The position numbers and the translations under genes were made by a program. From positions 4,278,001 to 4,342,000 of the forward strand of contig JAVFKD010000004.1 in assembly GCA_036429605.1 (NCBI GenBank): DNA of 64,000 bases, in the 5' to 3' direction. Numbering within the stretch: the first letter of the stretch is position 1; the number at the start of each line of letters is the position of its first letter. Shown here in pieces: positions 46,388 to 56,832 of the stretch. The notes below the pieces were generated by a model. The model ran no database searches. It had not been told where the DNA came from and saw nothing but the letters and a program-made list of their open reading frames with translations. Source of the stretch: Cladobotryum mycophilum. Taxonomy: Eukaryota; Ascomycota; Sordariomycetes; Hypocreales; Hypocreaceae.

Positions 46388-48138
46388 TTAATCCCTTGAT
46401 TGAAACAGGATTTCCGCACTCATATCCGGCGCCCAAGTTCCATTTGGCATTCCAACTACCTTGGGTCTCTCCTGACCCTCTTGGAGTTTCACATTGTAAT
46501 TCATGAGCACATGTGCCAGGCAAACCTTTAGCGTGCTGTTGGCGAAGAACCGCCCCGGGCAGGCCTGCGTGCCATCTCCCCAGGTCGGATCGACTGGACC
46601 TGTAGAGACAAACTGGTAGCGGTGCTCGGCCCCAGGTTCCTCGCGCTTCTTGAGGAAGCGGTAGGGATCAAAGGCTTCCGGGGATGGGAACAGCTCCGGG
46701 GAAGTGTGTATGTGGTGTGAGTCAACACAAATAATCGTTCCAGCGGGGAGTCTAGGGCCAGAAGAAAGCTGGACAGGTTTACGGGTTATGCGATAGAGCG
46801 AAACTGGTAAGGATCAGTCAGAAAATGGAACAATCTATGCGCATATTTTGACTGTGAGGCAAGACTTACACAGAGCAAATGGATTCACACGAAACGTCTC
46901 ACGCATGACGCTGTCCATCTTCCTTAGCTCCTTGAGGTTTGTAGAGGGGAGTCTTCCGTCGAACATAACTTCCTCAACCTCTTGTCTGAGCTCATCCTGT
47001 AACTCCGGCCGTACTGCTAGATCCAAGATAATATTGTAAAGCGTAACGGCGGTGCTTACAGTCGATTCAAAGCTGGTCAGTATGTGGTCGGTAGCGAGCT
47101 GATACGGAGTCGCTTCTCCCGACTTATAGCGAGCCAAGAGCCATTGAGTGAAGGGCAGCTTGCCATCCTCAGTAGTTTTAAGTGTGCTCTTGCGATCCGC
47201 GGCTTTCTCGTACTCTTCTATATCGCTTCGAATGATAGGCTCAAGGATGAGACGCATCTTTCTCTGTACATACAGAGCCGGAAGAAGGACAATGGGCTGG
47301 AGGAGTGGTCTGAGCACCCTCGGGATCCAGCTCAATGTCATGACGGCGAGGAAGACAGATATAGGCAGCTGTTGAACTGCTTCGGCCCATTCGCCAGTAC
47401 CAACTTCGCGTCCAACAAATGAACACGCATTCGTTGTGGCGACAACTTTCATCATAGTGCCGAAAATGTTGACCTTTTTCTCTTCCGGGCAGTAGCCCAC
47501 AAACTTGTCAAATGCAATCCGAGCATCCTTTTGCTTTGACGGAACCTTGACGGGTACGCTGCGCGCGAGGTCCACGGCAATTGTCTTCCATAGGGCGTCG
47601 GTTTCTGCTCCAATATTCGTCCAACGGCCGTACGTCACCGTATGGAAAAAGTCTTGGGCTGAAGCCTCCTTCTCGGAAAGGCGTTTAATCTCGTCAAAGA
47701 AGATGGCCGGGTAGACGACGTACTGAAGCCCTGAGGCATTGACTATATATGGAGTATCAGGATACTGCAGATGCGAGTATGAGTAAGCTTGTATACCGGA
47801 AAGAGAGCTGAATGCAAATTTCTAATCATCGGGGAGCATACCTTTCGCTTGCCTTCTTCAATAACGCTCAAAAGGTCGTTCTTCAAAATTTTTGATGCGC
47901 CGAGCACTGGAAGACCAATCACCTTCTCCAACCTCTTCGGCCTGATCAAGACATTAACAAGCCAAAGGAGGAGAACCGCGACTAGCAAGACGAGTAGTGT
48001 GGCTATCGCTGGATAATCGCGAAAGATTTGTGCAGCACATAATTTGGTCAGCTGCCAGCGTGTCAACCTAAGCGGCGCAAACGCCTGTCGCATAACCTGC
48101 CACTGCTCGCGAATTTCTTCCAAGCTTTCGAACAACAT
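46388..48138 (-). CDS. Cytochrome P450 monooxygenase
   Basis: Haem monooxygenase, probably an ER-membrane tailoring oxidase of the cluster. Three exons on the minus strand, 47842-48138, 46870-47764 and 46388-46803, with GTATGC/GTAAGT donors and in-phase joins, give 535 residues. The start at 48138 (MLFESLEEIREQ) was preferred to ATGs upstream. A hydrophobic anchor lies near residues 42-60 (ATLLVLLVAVLLLWLVNVLI). ExxR is at 388-391 (ETFR). The PERF-like region is AFDPYRFLKK. The haem loop WGDGTQACPGRFFA has the axial Cys at ~479. The I-helix reads FESTVSTAV rather than AGxDT, as in many fungal secondary-metabolite P450s. A palindrome lies 253 bp upstream. The final exon is often missed because its end lies in another frame than a longer shadow frame. 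Confidence 0.9.
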
Positions 48139-48697
48139 GTTGATTGCGAGAAGTGGACCGATTGTATCAGATTCAAGTATGGAATTGACAGTGTTCAAGA
48201 CCGAGTGGTTGCGTGTATGAACACGGCAAAGGCGATATCGTAGAATCAATGTCTTTATGTGCGATATGTATAAATGTCTTTGTTGGAAGCATCTCGTCTA
48301 GTTCTTGAGAAAGCGGAAGGATGCCCCTCCATGTGCCACTCCGTGTTACTGTTGTGGAACTGCCGGGTTCGGGGGTGCCAGGATGTTCTATCGGATGTCC
48401 GAACTTCTAGCTAAGCATGGCTAGTAGATCCTTAAGCTCGCATTAAATGCAGGACTATGTAAGTTTAAAGCTAGATTTGGTAATCCCAAGATTCAAGCAT
48501 CCAATGCGCATGCGAACCAAGTGGTGGGACTGAAATAGCGTCACTGAGAACCAGCAGCAACATGCAACAACCGAGTATGTAACAAGACTCATCTCCGTCA
48601 GCTATCCGCACAACAGGCTAGACAGGTGCAGATACGGCATCGTATGACCCTTGATACGAAAATAAGATGCATTGCTTGTTGCGTGCCCCAGCATCTT
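48139..48697. other. P450 promoter and regulator 3' flank
   Basis: 559 bp between the P450 start and the 3' end of the minus-strand regulator gene. It holds the palindrome at 48391; no gene seen. Confidence 0.45.
48391..48402. promoter_or_regulatory. TCGG-N4-CCGA site upstream of the P450 gene
   Basis: TCGGATGTCCGA, complete half-sites with spacer ATGT, 253 bp upstream of the P450 start codon. Confidence 0.55.
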
Positions 48698-50413
48698 CTA
48701 CTGCACCATAGTTTCTATCTGGCGAAGCAAATCTCGCACACCTTTCATACCCGTCTCTTCACCTAGCGAGGTTGAGCGGCCTTCCTCTTTCATCACTGTC
48801 CTCAGCAACATCGGAAGCATAGAATTGGACGAGTCGTCTTCAACCGCCTTTTGAATCGAATCTAGCATGTACGTGCTCACTTGAATCAAGATCCTGATCT
48901 GGAGGGAACGGTGGCTTTCAAGACCAAAACCATTAATGCTTAAGCCACGAAGGGTCGGTGGAAGTTCAGTGGTTGATGCCGTAGAAGGGCTGCACTCGAG
49001 TACGTGGTGAATCACGGAAAAGACGGTTTCGTAGATTTTGAGCAGAGAAGAGTAGCAACTAAGAATGACGAGGGTGGAAGGGACATTGAGTTTTTGTTCC
49101 TCAACAAATGATGGCGAGTTATGTTCTGGAGTCGATCCGGCAGATCCTTGGGATGTCGCTGTTGCGGCAATATATGCTTGGAAGAGCGACCATCGCTCTG
49201 AGGCACGGTCTTCTGGACCTTGCATCCTCGGTTGACTTTCGATGGTGCTTCCGGGACTGGAGGAGTTGTTGGGAGCTTGGCCAGGCTCCGAGGGCCGCGG
49301 GGAAGAATCTGACGCTGCGGGCGATGACTTGAGAGACAACTGCTTGAAAAGTTTTATGATATCGAGGAACTTCTCGGATCCGTGTAGCATCCGCCCAATG
49401 GCATTTTCTTGGCTTGTAGTGCCATCCAGAGTCTGCAATATGTAGCCCGTAGCGGCTTTGTCCGACGGAGTAAAGAGGAATGAGCTAGCCGTCTTGCAGG
49501 TGATGATGAGGTCGAGGTCCTTCATGAGACTTGCGCTCAAGTCGGACAACTGCTGGATGCAAGCATTCTTAAGCTCTGCAGATGATGAAGTAGATCGAAC
49601 GCTGGACCCGACTCGAGGCAAGCTAGAGGTAGCAGTGGTACCATTCCCTGAGACTGTATCCAATACTATTGGGGTGTAGGGATCAAAGCTCTGTTCTCGT
49701 GATGTCTCTGGTGCGGTAAGGCTTAGCTGTGAGTGTGGATCCAAATTCCGGGAGACAGTGGGCGCATCAGCACTAGCAGTGCCGGTGCCAGGAACGTGGT
49801 TCAGTAACGGCATATCCTGGCGAGCGGTAGTGGAAGTCGTTGAGATACCAAAAGTATGAGCCGGCGCATGAAACACTTGCGTTCTATCGGTATACGGCGG
49901 TGTTGGGAGGGCTGGTGCCGATGTTTCGAAATCCAGTCCCTGGCCTCCATCAAAGGATATCATGTCGAGCCAAGGCACTGGTGATAGATGGGTACTGTCG
50001 AACATGGGTGCATGACTCTGATGAGACAACTGGTGGGGCGATTCGATGGCGATGATGCTACCGTGGGGGTTCCTTGCGTGTTCGCTCTGCATTAAGGTGC
50101 GAACGTTATCGCGAGATATTGGCCCTGTTGTTAGAGGAGGAGCTTGCATGTCCTCTTCGTGGGTAGCGTTCTGATTCTGTAATCTTTCCGCAGCTGCGCC
50201 GCCCAAGCGAACCGATGAGCCAATGGTGCATTTCGCACGCGCCTTGCGACACCGTTGACAGGGAGCATTGGTCGTGGTCATCAGGTCCCTATTGCAGCGC
50301 AGTTTGTGAATTCGACATCGATCGCATGCATAGCGGCGAGTCAAGTTGACGGTAACCACGGGAAGCTGCTCTGTTTGCTCTTGTGTCTGCGCTGGTGGAT
50401 AAAAGCCCTCCAT
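48698..50413 (-). CDS. Zn2Cys6 transcription factor 1, probable pathway regulator
   Basis: Nuclear DNA-binding regulator of the Gal4/AflR type, 571 residues from the ATG at 50413 (MEGFYPPAQT); an in-frame ATG at 50566 exists upstream, but the chosen start puts the zinc cluster near the N-terminus as usual. Cysteines at ~30, 33, 40, 52, 55 and 62 (CDRCRIHKLRC, then CQRCRKARAKC) form the binuclear cluster. After a long Ser/Thr/Pro-rich linker the C-terminal part (LVILSCYSSLLKIYETVF and following helices) resembles the AflR-type activation/regulatory region. Its own promoter has the CGG-N4-CCG core, suggesting autoregulation. It sits in the middle of the cluster and shares the C-terminal pattern with the second regulator at 59713. 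No introns or frame breaks. Confidence 0.88.
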   Translation of the reverse strand: MEGFYPPAQTQEQTEQLPVVTVNLTRRYACDRCRIHKLRCNRDLMTTTNAPCQRCRKARAKCTIGSSVRLGGAAAERLQNQNATHEEDMQAPPLTTGPISRDNVRTLMQSEHARNPHGSIIAIESPHQLSHQSHAPMFDSTHLSPVPWLDMISFDGGQGLDFETSAPALPTPPYTDRTQVFHAPAHTFGISTTSTTARQDMPLLNHVPGTGTASADAPTVSRNLDPHSQLSLTAPETSREQSFDPYTPIVLDTVSGNGTTATSSLPRVGSSVRSTSSSAELKNACIQQLSDLSASLMKDLDLIITCKTASSFLFTPSDKAATGYILQTLDGTTSQENAIGRMLHGSEKFLDIIKLFKQLSLKSSPAASDSSPRPSEPGQAPNNSSSPGSTIESQPRMQGPEDRASERWSLFQAYIAATATSQGSAGSTPEHNSPSFVEEQKLNVPSTLVILSCYSSLLKIYETVFSVIHHVLECSPSTASTTELPPTLRGLSINGFGLESHRSLQIRILIQVSTYMLDSIQKAVEDDSSNSMLPMLLRTVMKEEGRSTSLGEETGMKGVRDLLRQIETMVQ

Positions 50414-50716
50414 GGCTAATAGACGGAGCTGAGAAGACTCCCTCCACCAGCTGCAATCCAGGGTCCCTTGAATAGTGGCGACGGTACGGAGTATACGTGG
50501 GTAATCAGTGGCTAGGCGAGACTCATGCAGGGAGGGAAACTGTTGCCCCTGTAACTGATTTGCCAACGCGATGTCATGGGGATCGTCGAGCTCAAATGTT
50601 GATTTAGATACGATGATGCGATGTGAATGGTGTTCCTACTCAATTGTTTGTTGTGTCTTGTATGTAATAATGCAGAAATGCTTCTTAGCGGGGTTAGCGG
50701 AGATGCAGCGGATTTG

Positions 50717-50728
50717 GCGGAGATCCGC
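50717..50728. promoter_or_regulatory. CGG-N4-CCG site upstream of regulator 1
   Basis: GCGGAGATCCGC within the longer inverted repeat GGCGGA-GA-TCCGCC, 304 bp upstream of the regulator start codon. The outer pair is G/C instead of T/A, so it is a variant of the TCGG-N4-CCGA type. Confidence 0.45.
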
Positions 50729-51177
50729 CCCGCAATGAACACTTCCAAGTTCCATTCCTCACCAAATCTGGTTTGTTACCCTATACCTTTTCGTTGATTG
50801 CAATCCTCTGCTACACAACCGCTGAAATTACGTCACACAGCATTCATTATTAATTTGCTTAATAATAATGGATTGTTTATTAAAACATTTGCCGCCAGTC
50901 TTTCATTCTCCCCCGCAGGTGCGTCATGGCCCATCTTAACTTTACCTCGTTACACCCCAGTCAACACACGGGATCCGCACTGCATAGCGCTTGAAAAAGG
51001 TTTACACCATCTGTCGATATGTCTGTATTCGGATCTACTGAGATTGGTGTATTGGCAAGTAAGATGCCGGGGTACATCAACCGTCCCCGAGCTCCTCTCA
51101 CCAGCCTTGTACTCCGATTCGCTATCCCGAATCCTTGCATCTCCGAATGACATCTCGGGCTGCTGTGTAGGACCCAA

Positions 51178-51189
51178 TCGGGTGGCCGT
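51178..51189. promoter_or_regulatory. CGG-N4-CCG site upstream of the trans-enoyl reductase
   Basis: TCGGGTGGCCGT lies 164 bp upstream of the enoyl reductase start codon; CGG and CCG are kept with the four-base spacing, the last base differs from the full palindrome. Confidence 0.4.
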
Positions 51190-51352
51190 TTGTCAAATGG
51201 AAATAAATGAACACTGAGTGCTACATCGTGAGATGGAGAAGAGTAATAAAATGCATGACAAGCTGCAAACTCAGTTGCTCAGAGTTCCATATCTATATAC
51301 CCCTTGAGATATTCATCGCTGTTGAAGGCCAATTCCTCCATCTATAGTCATC

Positions 51353-52512
51353 ATGTCTCCCGCTCGCATCTCGGAGACCACTCTCCCCCTTCCCAAGTCT
51401 CAAACCGTCATCATTCAGGGCGAAGGAGGTGCCCTCTCTATCCAACACAATGTCCCCCTTCCTCAGCTCCGCCCCAATCGGATCCTGGTCAAAGTATCCC
51501 ATGTGGCACTGAACCCCTGTGACTGGAAGATGGCAGATCGGTTTCCAACACCTGGGTGTGTCGATGGATGCGACTTTTCTGGGACTGTGGTGGCTTTGGG
51601 GAGTGATAGCTCCAAGACTGGCCGTTTCAAGATTGGTGATCGAGTTTGTGGTGGAGTTCATGGGTCGAACCCAATTGACAAGACCACGGGCAGCTTCGCC
51701 GATTATGTTTCTGCAGATGCTCAGTTTACCTTCAAGATCCCCGAGTATATGGGCTTAGAGGAGGCTGCTGCGGTGGGAGGCACTGGGCTTGGTACTCTTG
51801 GCCTGGCATTAAAAAGATGTTTGCAGCTCCCTGGCAGTCCAAAGAGCCCTGTTTCTGAGGAGGAATCTGCAGAAGTCTTGGTTTATGCAGCAAGCACCTC
51901 TGTCGGAACACTCGCCACGCAAATACTACGCCTGTGAGTGTCTCTTCTTTCCCTTTCTTTGAAGTAAACATACTGAACTTGGATAGGTCCGGCCACAAGC
52001 CTGTCGGCGTCTGCTCGGCCAAGAACTTCGACCTACTCAAGTCGTACGGCGCCGTCAAGCTGTTTGACTACCATTCGCCTACTTGCGCAAAAGATATTAG
52101 AACGTACACCAAAAACAGCCTTGCCCACATCATCGACCCCATTACGGAGCCCAAGACAACAGAGCTTTGCTACGCCGCCATGGGCCGTGCGGGGGGCAAG
52201 TACTGCGCACTAGAAGCCTTTGCCGATGAGTTCTGCACACGCAAGGTCGTCAAGCCGGAGCTCGTGATGGGCATGGCCATTCTAGGAGGCAAGATTGCTC
52301 TGGATTATGGGTATGAAAGCGAGGCTGATCCGGAAAAGCGCGAGTTTGGAGTTGCATGGTATGAAGAGATGCAGGAACTGCTGGATTCTGGGAAGCTCAA
52401 GACACATCCTGTTCGGTCGTTCCCTGGACAATTTGAGGGGATTATGAAGGGACTGCAATTGCTGAAGACTAAGCAAGTTTCCGGAGAGAAGTTGATTGTG
52501 AATTTGGAATGA
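51353..52512 (+). CDS. Trans-acting enoyl reductase (MDR family)
   Basis: Stand-alone NADPH-dependent enoyl reductase that reduces the growing polyketide on PKS-NRPS synthases whose own ER domain is dead, as LovC and CcsC do. Two exons, 51353-51933 and 51987-52512 (53-bp GTGAGT...ATAG intron), give 368 residues. N-terminal GroES-like part: ILVKVSHVALNPCDWKMAD and CVDGCDFSGTVVALGSD. Nucleotide-binding part: AEVLVYAASTSVGTLATQIL. Missing zinc ligands fit the MDR/enoyl reductase group. The C-terminal LLKTKQVSGEKLIVNLE is typical of the trans-ER subgroup. It is divergent from regulator 1. The degenerate ER region in the megasynthase makes this gene a necessary partner. Confidence 0.92.
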
Positions 52513-52871
52513 GTACTTTTATTACATCTAGAGTAGAGTAATGCGCGCAACAGTGGTATAACATTACTGTCCTTAGGATAGTTTAAGCACTTAAACGCAT
52601 AGGCGTCTTTGATGTTTAATGGGTATATGTTCCCAACGTGAATCGAAAGTGAAGGGGTTTGATGAACATTAACAATATTCGAAGAATATTTACGAGTTCC
52701 TAGATGGAAAGAGTAGCGATAGAGCAAAGGATAATCGCAGATTGTATACGTCACAATTGACGAGTTAATGACGAACCCGCAGGCCATTGTACATAAAGAA
52801 AAATAAGTTACTCTAATAATACAATCTATATAAAAAAGAAAACCGCATCACTCTCACTCTCAAAGATCAGA
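52513..52871. other. Convergent region
   Basis: 359 bp of AT-rich sequence between the 3' ends of the enoyl reductase (plus) and the FAD oxidase (minus). No other feature seen. Confidence 0.45.
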
Positions 52872-54647
52872 TCAGATCAACCTTCCAAGGCATCGTCCTC
52901 CTACAACATCAGACGGTCCTCCCATCTCGCTGCCCACACAGTGCCAGCACCCCAACAACCCCCATGGATCCCACTTCCATTTCAACAGAGATAGTTTCGC
53001 ATAATTGTCTCCCCAGAATGCCTCTTGCCAGTTATTCACCCACGGATGCGCCTCGTTGGCATATGAGCCTCCATCAGGCGCAAGCTTCCTCGCACGATCA
53101 CTCGCCTCCCTCAACGTTCTGGCCAGCTTCTTCCGATCTTCGATAGGCGCATTGAAAGCCCAGCCAGTCTTTGTGGTTAAAATTGCTGCGCTCTTCCTCC
53201 AAGCAGACGTAGACGACGTGGAGCTAACTGGGCCGTAGCTATAGGCTTTTACTTTGGAGTCGGGGCCCCCTTGTCCACTGTACAGATAGGGTGTGGTAGC
53301 CAAGAATCCAGGCGTCAATCCCACACTGGTCATCCAGTTGAGATGAGCTTGCAGTTTCTGTCGGCCATCAGCCGTGGCAAAGAAACGCGACGGGATCATC
53401 CAGTTATGGTTGAAGTTCATGTCTGCAACAGGCGGGGCAGGAAGTATGTACTTGGTGTACATTTCGTAAAAGCTGTCGAGAGACTCGATAACAGCGGAAC
53501 CTCCGTGTGCTTTCGCAAATCTTGCAAGCTCTCCCATGGATGACTGAGCCTCCGCGAGGGAGAGCAGCGGGGTGGCCACCACGGAAACTGTGCCGCCTTG
53601 GTACCCACCCCAACCTTCATTGGCCCATTGCAATGTGGAGTTGAGCACCAGGTTGAGGAAGCCATCGGAGATATTGGCAGGGCTGTTGCTTGGAATGGAG
53701 ATGGATGCTACAGATACTGGCATTGCAGGCTCCACGCGATGTGTGCTCGACAGGACGACTCCGAATGTGCTGCCTCCGCCTCCTCGTAGAGCCCAGAATA
53801 AGTCTTCGTTCTGGCACGAGTTGGCGATGCGTCGCTTACCATCGGGAGTTACCACTTCAAATTCCAGGATACGATCGATGCCGAGCCCGTAGGCTCGAGA
53901 CAGAATACCGTGCCCACCGGTCATGGCCCATCCTCCGGAGGCTCCGACGGTTGGGCCAGAGCCGCCGAGAAAAGTGACGTTGTTTTGATGCGCAAAGGTG
54001 TACACCTGATCAAAGTTGACGCCTGCTCCGGTGCTGATGGCTCTGCCGACTTGGGCCCTGCAGCCGGTAGGTACGAAAGCGTCGTGGTAGGTGAGACTCT
54101 GGAGCTTTCTGGTCCATAGAGCGAGGGAGCCTGGACCGCTGCTTCGGGCAATGTAATCATGGCCACTGTTCTTGATCGAAATAGTGGTTCCTGTGGTGGA
54201 AGCGAAGCGAAATGCTGCTGTGACATCTTTGGCGGTCTCAACTTCGACGTAGTAGGATGGCAGGGCGCCCTGGTTACAGGAGACGTTTGTGTATGCGGCC
54301 GTGTTATGAGGATCAGTTGGGTCAAGCAGACATTGCTGACTAAATTCTGAATTGCAGACCTCAGCCTGAGCCCAGACATATGAGGCAAAGTTGTCAACAC
54401 GGTATTGGGCGTTGGTATAGTGGTCTTGAATGTCCGAACATGCTTGCGGCTGGGGCAAGCTCGGACGGCCGTCCCTCGTGGAGAAGCAGGGGAGAGCTAT
54501 CGGAGTGACAGCTTGAAGACGATATTGTAAAGATGCATTCAATGCCCTCCAGTCCCTAGTGGTAGCTGTACTCTGCACCAACGGGATGAGGGCGAGGATG
54601 GCTGTAATGGGGTGAAACATGACGAATCTTGGCCTTGGCAGCTTCAA
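52872..54647 (-). CDS. Secreted FAD-dependent BBE-like oxidoreductase
   Basis: Berberine-bridge-enzyme-like flavin oxidase, 591 residues, no introns. A signal peptide (MFHPITAILALIPLVQS, following a short basic start) directs it to the secretory path. The FAD_binding_4 domain has SGHDYIARSSGPGSL with the flavinylating His ~163 and later GGSGPTVGASGGWAMTGGHG. Where plant BBE has its second flavin-linking Cys this protein appears to have Gly, so single attachment is expected. The C-terminal BBE part ends FWGDNYAKLSLLKWKWDPWG and CWHCVGSE. BBE-like oxidases occur in aspochalasin-type clusters, where they dehydrogenate or isomerise the macrocycle or a double bond. The same kind of late step is likely here but not proven. 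The promoter has a five-base-spacer variant of the palindrome. Confidence 0.9.
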   Translation of the reverse strand: MKLPRPRFVMFHPITAILALIPLVQSTATTRDWRALNASLQYRLQAVTPIALPCFSTRDGRPSLPQPQACSDIQDHYTNAQYRVDNFASYVWAQAEVCNSEFSQQCLLDPTDPHNTAAYTNVSCNQGALPSYYVEVETAKDVTAAFRFASTTGTTISIKNSGHDYIARSSGPGSLALWTRKLQSLTYHDAFVPTGCRAQVGRAISTGAGVNFDQVYTFAHQNNVTFLGGSGPTVGASGGWAMTGGHGILSRAYGLGIDRILEFEVVTPDGKRRIANSCQNEDLFWALRGGGGSTFGVVLSSTHRVEPAMPVSVASISIPSNSPANISDGFLNLVLNSTLQWANEGWGGYQGGTVSVVATPLLSLAEAQSSMGELARFAKAHGGSAVIESLDSFYEMYTKYILPAPPVADMNFNHNWMIPSRFFATADGRQKLQAHLNWMTSVGLTPGFLATTPYLYSGQGGPDSKVKAYSYGPVSSTSSTSAWRKSAAILTTKTGWAFNAPIEDRKKLARTLREASDRARKLAPDGGSYANEAHPWVNNWQEAFWGDNYAKLSLLKWKWDPWGLLGCWHCVGSEMGGPSDVVGGRCLGRLI

Positions 54648-54846
54648 TCTTCCAAGGACAGTAGAAACAGAGACTTATGCAGGTACAGTAAGCTGCAGAA
54701 CAACAACAGGCATAGTTCTGGAACATGACATCGAAGGTTATATATATTTGACAGGTCTCACTGTCTAACTAGGCACTACATACGGAGGGATCGCTCACAA
54801 GACCATGCAATCCAATATCCGAAACCCTACATACAGCCTGCTATTG

Positions 54847-54877
54847 CCCCCCCCCCCCCCCAAAAAAAAAAAAAAAA
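54847..54877. repeat. Homopolymer tract C15-A16
   Basis: Fifteen C followed directly by sixteen A, about 200 bp upstream of the BBE start codon. The exact lengths depend on the sequencing method and are likely variable. Confidence 0.85.
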
Positions 54878-54998
54878 CATGCCTAGAATAGAACGCCTAG
54901 AAAGCACAACTCAAGGAGGTGTGCTGTTTCAAATAGAACCACGTGGCTATGTTGGATCCGGCTTACATCCTGACAGTGAGGCACGTTTCACCCCTACC

Positions 54999-55012
54999 TC
55001 GGAGTAGCCGGA
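54999..55012. promoter_or_regulatory. Variant CGG-N5-CCG site upstream of the BBE gene
   Basis: TCGGAGTAGCCGGA keeps CGG and CCG but with five bases between, about 350 bp upstream of the BBE-oxidase start. Whether the regulator accepts this spacing is unknown; it could be a diverged site or chance. Confidence 0.25.
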
Positions 55013-55412
55013 CCTGCGTTAGATTGCATGCGATACCCGATCAGATACCCGAACGAGATGACCGAGTTCAAAAGAGCTGGATGTTTCAAATATCTCATTA
55101 TAGAGAGTAAGTTTGGCCTAGGCCTGTGACTCTAACTAGAGAAGTGAGCTTGTGGCGACTGAGCCTGGGAAAGGGGTGTTCTACGCACATGGTTACGCAA
55201 GAGTGGAGTCAACAGACTATGAGATCTAAATCCCCCTATCATGTAATATTTTCTAATCAAAAGATTTGCTATCTGCTTTCATCTGCAAACATAGAAGTGT
55301 TGATAAGATCATAGTCAGATGAGTTTGGGTCACTCAGAGCCAGGAGCATTATCCATAGGTACTCTCGGTGTAACAATTTAGTTCTTACAGCTCATCATCA
55401 TCTCGTCCCTGG

Positions 55413-56647
55413 CTAGTCCTCCGAGTACTGAGGTCTAAACAGAGGGGATTTCTTGGGAAACGTCAATGCCTCCGTCAATGCAATCCCCTGGAACTGCTCC
55501 AGACCTACTCTCCCTCCCTGCACAAACGCCGCAAAACCACTGCCTCCATGTCCTCCCCCAAGAATATACTCAAAGGCAAGGCTCTCATGCTCAACTATAA
55601 AGGTCCAGTGCATCTTCCGACTTGGCGATACCAGCTCCAGTTCGTACCCGGTGACCTTGTCTCGCAGGGTGCCGGTGACCTTCCCACCGTAGGTCTTAGT
55701 AAAGCTGAAGTAATCTTCCGAGTCGGATTCCTCACTGCGCTGGCTAGCGAAAATGGGAACGCCGTCGGAGAAGAGCCCGATGGACGGATACTCGTTCCCT
55801 TTCTTGATGTTGGATGTGAACGAGAAAAGAGATAGTGCAAACGGGCCTGCAATGAGCCGAACGATGTTCATCCCTTGCAAGCATGTGAACCAGCTGAATG
55901 CCCCCACAGCCTCCCCATGCCTGCCAGTCCATTCCAGACAAAGGGATCCCCCAAGATCGTTAGATCTACTTGCGCCCGGGCTGCAGGAATGGGTTCGACC
56001 AAGTGAAAGTAAGGCAGAGCCCTGGAAGTAGACTCTTCATTGGGATAAATCTTCCCATCTGGATACCGTGGTTGTGTCACTGAATCCATATGTACAACAC
56101 CCGACACCTGCGGCGTGTGCATAGCTACACGTGCCGTCTTCATGTCTCTAGATACTTCAAAGCTGTAGCTGAAGTCGTCGGCACGCCACACGCCGCGGGT
56201 ACCCCATGAGCATTCTTCAATGACGGAGTCTGTAGGATAGTCCACCTGCGCGAAACGAGTCCCGTTCTGCCACAGCATCTCCACGCTCACGCGCAGGTTT
56301 CCAGAGCCCAATATGGCATAATTAGGGTCCCGGTAGAACCCAAAGACGAATGCCAGCTTAGCATCATCTGAAACGCCGTCAAACTCCCATTGCTCCCCTG
56401 CGGTGCCGTTCAGGGGCAGCATTTTTGGGCTGACAAAGTGATCCTCCCCTCCGGTGCTGAAAAAGATGGGATCCTTAGTCTTGGACATTTCGAAGGCGGT
56501 TAGGTGGGAGGTTTTGCAGCCAGTGTCGCTCCCCAATGGCTGCTGCGCCTCTGAGCCGAGCCACTGGGGATTCCATTGCGCTGGCAGGTCATAGGTCAAG
56601 CTTTGCGCTGCAAGAGCGAAATAACCGAGGATAAGGACTTTAGCCAT
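55413..56647 (-). CDS. Diels-Alderase-family protein (CcsF/Fsa2-like), one apparent frame break
   Basis: Pericyclase of the fungal lipocalin-like two-barrel family that catalyses the intramolecular Diels-Alder step in decalin and cytochalasan pathways. Start at 56647 (MAKVLILGYFALAAQS, signal peptide), chosen over an upstream in-frame ATG at 56695. The order fits family members: DLPAQWNPQWLGSE near the N-terminus, CSWGTRGVWRADDFSY, DPFVWNGLAGMGRLWG, then CLQGMNIVRLIAGPFALSL, and the C-terminal ALTFPKKSPLFR. The frame breaks at the C run 55901-55905 (one base missing) between GRLWG and the Cys-containing segment. Adding it makes the length a multiple of three, ~411 residues. Together with the hydrolase it shares a divergent promoter with two palindromes. 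Cytochalasan versus decalin substrate cannot be decided from this. Confidence 0.88.
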
Positions 56648-56805
56648 ATTGAGTACAAGAGCAGAGTATGTGTGTCTGTAGAAACGAGGATCCAAGTTTG
56701 GCCTCTGTGGATCATTGGGATTTACTAAAACATGTATTTGTCTTAAGATGCAACTCGCTTTCCAGAGGACTGTATTGCCTGCCGATAGGATTCAGGACGC
56801 GTTTA

Positions 56806-56817
56806 TCGGACGTCCGT
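56806..56817. promoter_or_regulatory. CGG-N4-CCG site, Diels-Alderase/hydrolase promoter
   Basis: TCGGACGTCCGT, 160 bp upstream of the Diels-Alderase start codon; CGG and CCG kept, spacer ACGT, one outer base off. Confidence 0.5.
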
Positions 56818-56820
56818 TGC

Positions 56821-56832
56821 TCGGTTATCCGA
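56821..56832. promoter_or_regulatory. TCGG-N4-CCGA site, Diels-Alderase/hydrolase promoter
   Basis: TCGGTTATCCGA with one more paired base on each side (C...G), 231 bp upstream of the hydrolase start and 174 bp upstream of the Diels-Alderase start. Confidence 0.6.

Larger units (their letters stand above)
50414..51352. promoter_or_regulatory. Divergent promoter of regulator 1 and trans-enoyl reductase
   Basis: 939 bp between start codons pointing apart. It holds two CGG-N4-CCG sites, one nearer each gene (50717 and 51178), so both genes may be driven from here. Other open frames in the region are not supported. Confidence 0.55.
54648..55412. other. BBE oxidase promoter and Diels-Alderase 3' flank
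   Basis: 765 bp that hold the variant site at 54999 and a C/A homopolymer at 54847. No gene was recognised. Confidence 0.45.
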
